Assembly (NCBI GenBank): GCA_017963805.1
Contig: JAGCTE010000064.1
Location: 1 to 36,556 of the forward strand
DNA length: 36,556 nucleotides
Origin: a bacterium
GTDB lineage: Bacteria > Auribacterota > UBA3054
Reading direction: 5' to 3'
Program-made: the position numbers and the translations under genes
Shown: piece after piece, positions 33,343-36,556 of the stretch
How positions within the stretch are numbered: position 1 is the stretch's first letter
How the letters are laid out: each line of letters opens with the position of its first letter
Notes under the pieces: generated by a model
Seen by the model: the letters and a program-made list of their open reading frames with translations, nothing else
Told to the model about the DNA's origin: nothing
The model's database searches: none

Positions 33343-34830
33343 ATGAAACCAAGTTTTGATGAATTCGCTAAGATGGGGACAGGCAGTGAATACGTTCCTG
33401 TCTACCGCGAGTTCCTTGCCGACCTCGAGACCCCGGTCTCGGTGCTTCGGCGCTTCGCGGAGGAAAAGCACGTCTTCCTCCTTGAATCGGTGGAAGGCGG
33501 CGAGCGCTTCGGGCGCTACTCGATAATAGGCGTGAACCCTTACGGGATCTTCACGGTGGAAGACGGCCAAGCCTACCTCTCAATTCCCGGCAAGCCGAAA
33601 GAAGCGATCGGAGAAGCCGGCAAGGGCTTCTTCGCGCTGCGCGATCTTATGAAGGAAGCCCGCGCCCTGACTTATCCCGGCCTTCCTCCCCTTTTCGGGG
33701 GCGCCGTCGGCAGCCTCGACTACGAAATAGTTGGCGAATTCGAAAGGATCCCGCTGCGAAATAAAAAGGAAGACAGGCCGGAAGCGCTCTTCATGCTGAC
33801 CAGGGAGATGATCGTCTTCGATACGATGAAGCACACCGTCATGATCATAGTCTCCGTAAAAAAGAACGATTTCAGCGACAGCAAGAGCGCTTACAAGTAC
33901 GCCGAAGAAAGGATCGCCGCGATAAGGGAAAGGATGACCGCTCCGCTGCCCCAAACCGAACTGGAGCCGGAAGTCATGAGAAGCGAAGAGATAAAACTGA
34001 AGAGCAACATGACAAAGGAGGATTACTGCCGGGCGGTCGAAAAAGCCAAGGAGCTCATAGCGGAGGGCGAAGTGATCCAGGTCGTGCCGGCCCAGAAATT
34101 CTTTGCGCCCGCGCCGAAGAACTCTTTCCAGATCTACCGCGCGCTGCGCCTCATCAATCCTTCCCCTTACCTTTTCTACATCAAAACGGGCGGCCGCATC
34201 CTTATCGGCTCCTCCCCGGAAACGATGGTGAAATTGGAGAACGGCGCGGCGGCCATCCGCCCTATAGCCGGCACAAGGCCAAGGGGCGCCGATCCAAAAG
34301 AGGACGCCTTGCTGGCTGACGAGCTCTTAAAGGACGAAAAGGAGCGCGCCGAGCATTTGATGCTCGTGGACCTCGGCAGAAACGACCTCGGCCGCCTCGC
34401 CATGCCGGGCAGCGTGCAGGTCAAAAGCTTCATGCAGGTCGAGCGCTACTCGCACGTCATGCACCTCGTCTCCAATATCGAAGCGGAATTGCGGCCGAAT
34501 TACGACGCTTTCGACCTGGTCGCCAGCTCCTTCCCGGCCGGAACTCTGTCCGGCGCGCCGAAGATCAGGGCGATGGAAATTATTTCCGAGCTCGAGCCGG
34601 AAAGACGCGGCGCCTACGGCGGCGCGGTCGGCTACTTCAGCTCGACCGGCAACATGGACCTTGCCATCACGATAAGAACTTTGGAAATAAAGGACGGTAC
34701 GCTCTCCTTCGGAGTGGGGGCCGGCATCGTGGCAGATTCCGTGCCAGAAAACGAATATCAGGAAACCATAAACAAAGCCGGGGCGATCATGAAAGCGCTG
34801 CGCTTCGTTTCACAAGGGCTTTCGCTCTAA
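33343..34830 (+). CDS. trpE: Anthranilate synthase component I
   Basis: The 495-residue enzyme makes anthranilate from chorismate, using ammonia delivered by TrpG. The N-terminal feedback site is intact: LLES with RYS (FLLESVEGGERFGRYS). The chorismate-utilising core shows QVVPAQKF, LIGSSPETMVK, RPIAGTRPRG, DLGRNDLGR, VMHLVSNIE, FPAGTLSGAPK and GVGAGIVADS. Length is normal. The ATG follows an A-rich stretch with no Shine-Dalgarno, 28 bp after the attenuator T-run. First structural gene of trpEGDC; regulated by the attenuator and, by family rule, by tryptophan binding. Confidence 0.97.
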   Translation: MKPSFDEFAKMGTGSEYVPVYREFLADLETPVSVLRRFAEEKHVFLLESVEGGERFGRYSIIGVNPYGIFTVEDGQAYLSIPGKPKEAIGEAGKGFFALRDLMKEARALTYPGLPPLFGGAVGSLDYEIVGEFERIPLRNKKEDRPEALFMLTREMIVFDTMKHTVMIIVSVKKNDFSDSKSAYKYAEERIAAIRERMTAPLPQTELEPEVMRSEEIKLKSNMTKEDYCRAVEKAKELIAEGEVIQVVPAQKFFAPAPKNSFQIYRALRLINPSPYLFYIKTGGRILIGSSPETMVKLENGAAAIRPIAGTRPRGADPKEDALLADELLKDEKERAEHLMLVDLGRNDLGRLAMPGSVQVKSFMQVERYSHVMHLVSNIEAELRPNYDAFDLVASSFPAGTLSGAPKIRAMEIISELEPERRGAYGGAVGYFSSTGNMDLAITIRTLEIKDGTLSFGVGAGIVADSVPENEYQETINKAGAIMKALRFVSQGLSL

Positions 34831-34839
34831 GGAGTAATT

Positions 34840-35415
34840 ATGCTGTTCATACTCGACAACTACGATTCCTTCACTTACAACCTGGCCCAGTACTTTCAAA
34901 TGCTGGGCGAAGAAGTGGTCGTGAAACGCAACGACGAAGTGACGCCGGAGGAAGTTTTGAATTCCGGCTTATCGGGCCTTGTGCTCTCCCCCGGCCCGGG
35001 GCGCCCGGAAGCGGCCGGCATCATGCCAAGGCTCATCCCGATGCTAGGCGACCTTCCGACTTTGGGCGTCTGCCTTGGCCACCAGGCGATAGGCTACTGC
35101 TACGGAGCCGAAATAGTGCGGGCCAAGCGCCTCATGCACGGAAAGCTTTCCCCCATCACGCACAACGGGGAAGACATTTTCCAGGGCATCCCGCAGCAGA
35201 CCAAGGTCGTAAGATACCATTCCCTTGTAATAAAAAGGGAAACGCTGCCTGATTGCCTTGAAATAACGGCCGAATCCGACGACGGCGAAATTATGGGCAT
35301 CCGCCACAAGACCAAACCGATCTTCGGCATCCAGTACCATCCTGAGTCGATCCTGACGACGACCGGGAAAAGGCAGCTGAAAAACTTTTTGGAAATCATC
35401 AATAAGGAGAAATAA
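34840..35415 (+). CDS. trpG: Anthranilate synthase component II, glutamine amidotransferase
   Basis: The 191-residue class I glutaminase supplies ammonia to TrpE. DNYDSFTYNLAQYF at the start, LSPGPGRP at 49-56, nucleophile C78 in GVCLGHQ, and H167/E169 in YHPES complete the catalytic triad. It might also serve as PabA for folate synthesis, as in some bacteria, since no separate pabA is visible here; that is inference. A strong AAGGAG lies five bases before the ATG, nine bases after the trpE stop. An intact glutaminase here contrasts with the degraded one in GuaA. Confidence 0.97.
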   Translation: MLFILDNYDSFTYNLAQYFQMLGEEVVVKRNDEVTPEEVLNSGLSGLVLSPGPGRPEAAGIMPRLIPMLGDLPTLGVCLGHQAIGYCYGAEIVRAKRLMHGKLSPITHNGEDIFQGIPQQTKVVRYHSLVIKRETLPDCLEITAESDDGEIMGIRHKTKPIFGIQYHPESILTTTGKRQLKNFLEIINKEK

Positions 35416-35418
35416 GTT

Positions 35419-36432
35419 ATGCTGAACAAAGAAATAAACAAGGCCTTGGCGAGATCTAATTTCAGCGCCGGGGAAATGGAAGAGATCCTCTCGAAACTGG
35501 CTTCCAAAACGGAAAGCCCGGAACAGATGGCGGCCTTCCTGATCGCTTTGCGAATGAAGGGCGAAACGGTCGACGAGCTCGTCGGCGCGGCGCGCTTTTT
35601 GAGGCGCAAAGGGCAGTTCATCGACACCGGCGCGGCGGAAGTCATGGACATCGTGGGAACCGGCGGCGACGAATCGTATTCCTTCAACATCTCCACGACC
35701 TCCTCTTTCGTGGCGGCCGGCGCCGGCGTCGTCGTCGCCAAGCACGGCAACCGCTCCGTCTCGAGCAAGTGCGGCGCGGCGGACGTGCTCCAAAATCTGG
35801 GCTTCAACCTCGAGACTTCCCCGGAGAGCATGGAGGAATGCATCCGCGAGAACGGAATAGGCTTCCTTTTCGCGCAGCGCATGCATCCTATCCTTGGCAA
35901 CGTCGCTCCCTTGAGAAAAGCCCTGGGCGTCAGGACGATCTTCAACATGATAGGCCCGCTTACGAACCCCGCCGGCGCGACCACGCAGTTGACGGGCGTT
36001 TACGACGGCGCCATCACGGAACTGGTGGCCGGCGCTCTTCGTGAGCTCGGCGTGAAGCGCGCGATGGTCGTGCACTCCCTTGACGGCATGGACGAGATCA
36101 GCTGCAACGTCCCGACACGCGTCTCCGAACTCAAAGACGGGCTTATTAAAACTTACGACCTCGAGCCTTCGCTTTACCTCGAAAATTTCGAGGGCGGCGA
36201 AATAGGCGGCGGCACCCCGGATGTGAACGCCAAGATCCTGCTCGACGTTCTGGAGGGCAAAGATAAGGGCGCCAACCGGGCCGTGACGCTCATCAATTCC
36301 GGCGCGGCCATCATGATCTACGGCCTGGCCAAGGATCTAAGGGAAGGCGTAAAGATGGCGGAAGAGTCCATAGACAAAGGCTTGGCCAGACAGAAACTCG
36401 ACGAACTCGTAGCGGCTAGCAAAAATGCGTGA
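35419..36432 (+). CDS. trpD: Anthranilate phosphoribosyltransferase
   Basis: The 337-residue enzyme joins anthranilate and PRPP to phosphoribosyl-anthranilate. The PRPP-binding GTGGD is at 80-84, followed by FNISTTSSFVAAGAG; KHGNRSVSSKCGAAD is at 108-122. The NMIGPLTNPA segment and the VHSLDGMDE segment are also family-typical. Length matches the usual 335-345. AGGAG lies about nine bases before the ATG, three bases after trpG ends. The stop codon overlaps the trpC start by eight bases. Confidence 0.97.
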   Translation: MLNKEINKALARSNFSAGEMEEILSKLASKTESPEQMAAFLIALRMKGETVDELVGAARFLRRKGQFIDTGAAEVMDIVGTGGDESYSFNISTTSSFVAAGAGVVVAKHGNRSVSSKCGAADVLQNLGFNLETSPESMEECIRENGIGFLFAQRMHPILGNVAPLRKALGVRTIFNMIGPLTNPAGATTQLTGVYDGAITELVAGALRELGVKRAMVVHSLDGMDEISCNVPTRVSELKDGLIKTYDLEPSLYLENFEGGEIGGGTPDVNAKILLDVLEGKDKGANRAVTLINSGAAIMIYGLAKDLREGVKMAEESIDKGLARQKLDELVAASKNA

Positions 36433-36556
36433 CATTCTTTCAGAGATAGCAATGAGATCGGCCCGCGATCTTAAGGCGAAAAAAGAGGCGCGCCCCGAAG
36501 CGGAACTGATCAAAGCGATAGAGCGCCGGGAAAGAAGGCCGCTTTCGCTTTACTCC
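36425..36556 (+). CDS. trpC: Indole-3-glycerol phosphate synthase, 3' part beyond window
   Basis: Only 44 codons are visible, starting MRDILSEIAMRSARDLKAKK. The opening (I-L-x-x-I-A followed by a basic helix) and the place right behind trpD, overlapping it by eight bases, fit TrpC, which closes the indole ring of CdRP. The stretch RERRPLSLYS at the window end corresponds to the segment leading into the barrel. No catalytic residues are visible yet, so the call rests largely on gene order. Confidence 0.8.
   Translation, partial: MRDILSEIAMRSARDLKAKKEARPEAELIKAIERRERRPLSLYS

Overview
The window looks like chromosomal DNA of a Gram-negative, probably anaerobic bacterium with fairly high G+C content. 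An LptD-type outer-membrane assembly protein, many lipoproteins and large secreted TPR proteins point to a diderm envelope. A HydE maturase points to [FeFe] hydrogenase and anaerobic metabolism. The mix of diadenylate cyclase, CoaX, sialate O-acetylesterase-like protein, GH37/GH63-like hydrolases and TPR/LysM lipoproteins would suit the PVC group (Verrucomicrobiota/Lentisphaerota-like), but this placement is an inference and no rRNA is present. Everything left of about 31.75 kb except guaA and hydE reads on the minus strand, and everything right of about 32.06 kb reads on the plus strand.

Layout, left to right. 1-1203: two small lipoproteins, one a cut-off thioredoxin-like protein. 1253-7334: a tightly overlapped minus-strand operon in the order cdaA, polyprenyl-phosphate sugar transferase, PDZ lipoprotein, coaX, ABC ATPase, two-domain ABC permease. 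7335-9962: two plus-strand genes, a GMP synthetase that has lost most of its glutaminase domain and hydE, separated by large hairpins. 9995-15448: an AT-richer cassette of four unrecognised secreted proteins. 15751-21543: operon panB, TPR lipoprotein, coiled-coil/LysM lipoprotein, pgi. 21595-27773: operon of a sialate O-acetylesterase-like protein, a YwqK/MORN-repeat protein, a secreted GH37/63-like hydrolase, a YhaM-like HD protein and mnmA. 27860-31750: lptD followed by a second, cytoplasmic GH37/63-like hydrolase. 31751-32091: a non-coding region with three DnaA-box-like sites, an 18-bp palindrome and an AT-rich tract. 32092-33093: a WYL-type regulator. 33107-36556: a trp operon, trpL attenuator then trpE-trpG-trpD-trpC, with trpC cut by the window end.

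The most notable observations are as follows. (i) GuaA retains the ATP-pyrophosphatase and dimerisation domains, but its glutaminase domain has shrunk to a remnant without the catalytic Cys or His/Glu. (ii) A complete trp attenuator is present, with a Trp-Trp-Trp leader peptide, mutually exclusive hairpins and a perfect 15-bp terminator stem. (iii) Clustered DnaA boxes lie exactly at the strand switch. (iv) The motif TGnTAnAAT (an extended -10) recurs at gene starts, and its position predicts nearly leaderless mRNAs for cdaA and hydE. (v) A competing triple C/G-run repeat precedes guaA. (vi) A block of secreted orphan genes has different base composition from its neighbours.

No tRNA, rRNA, CRISPR array, transposase or prophage gene was recognised.
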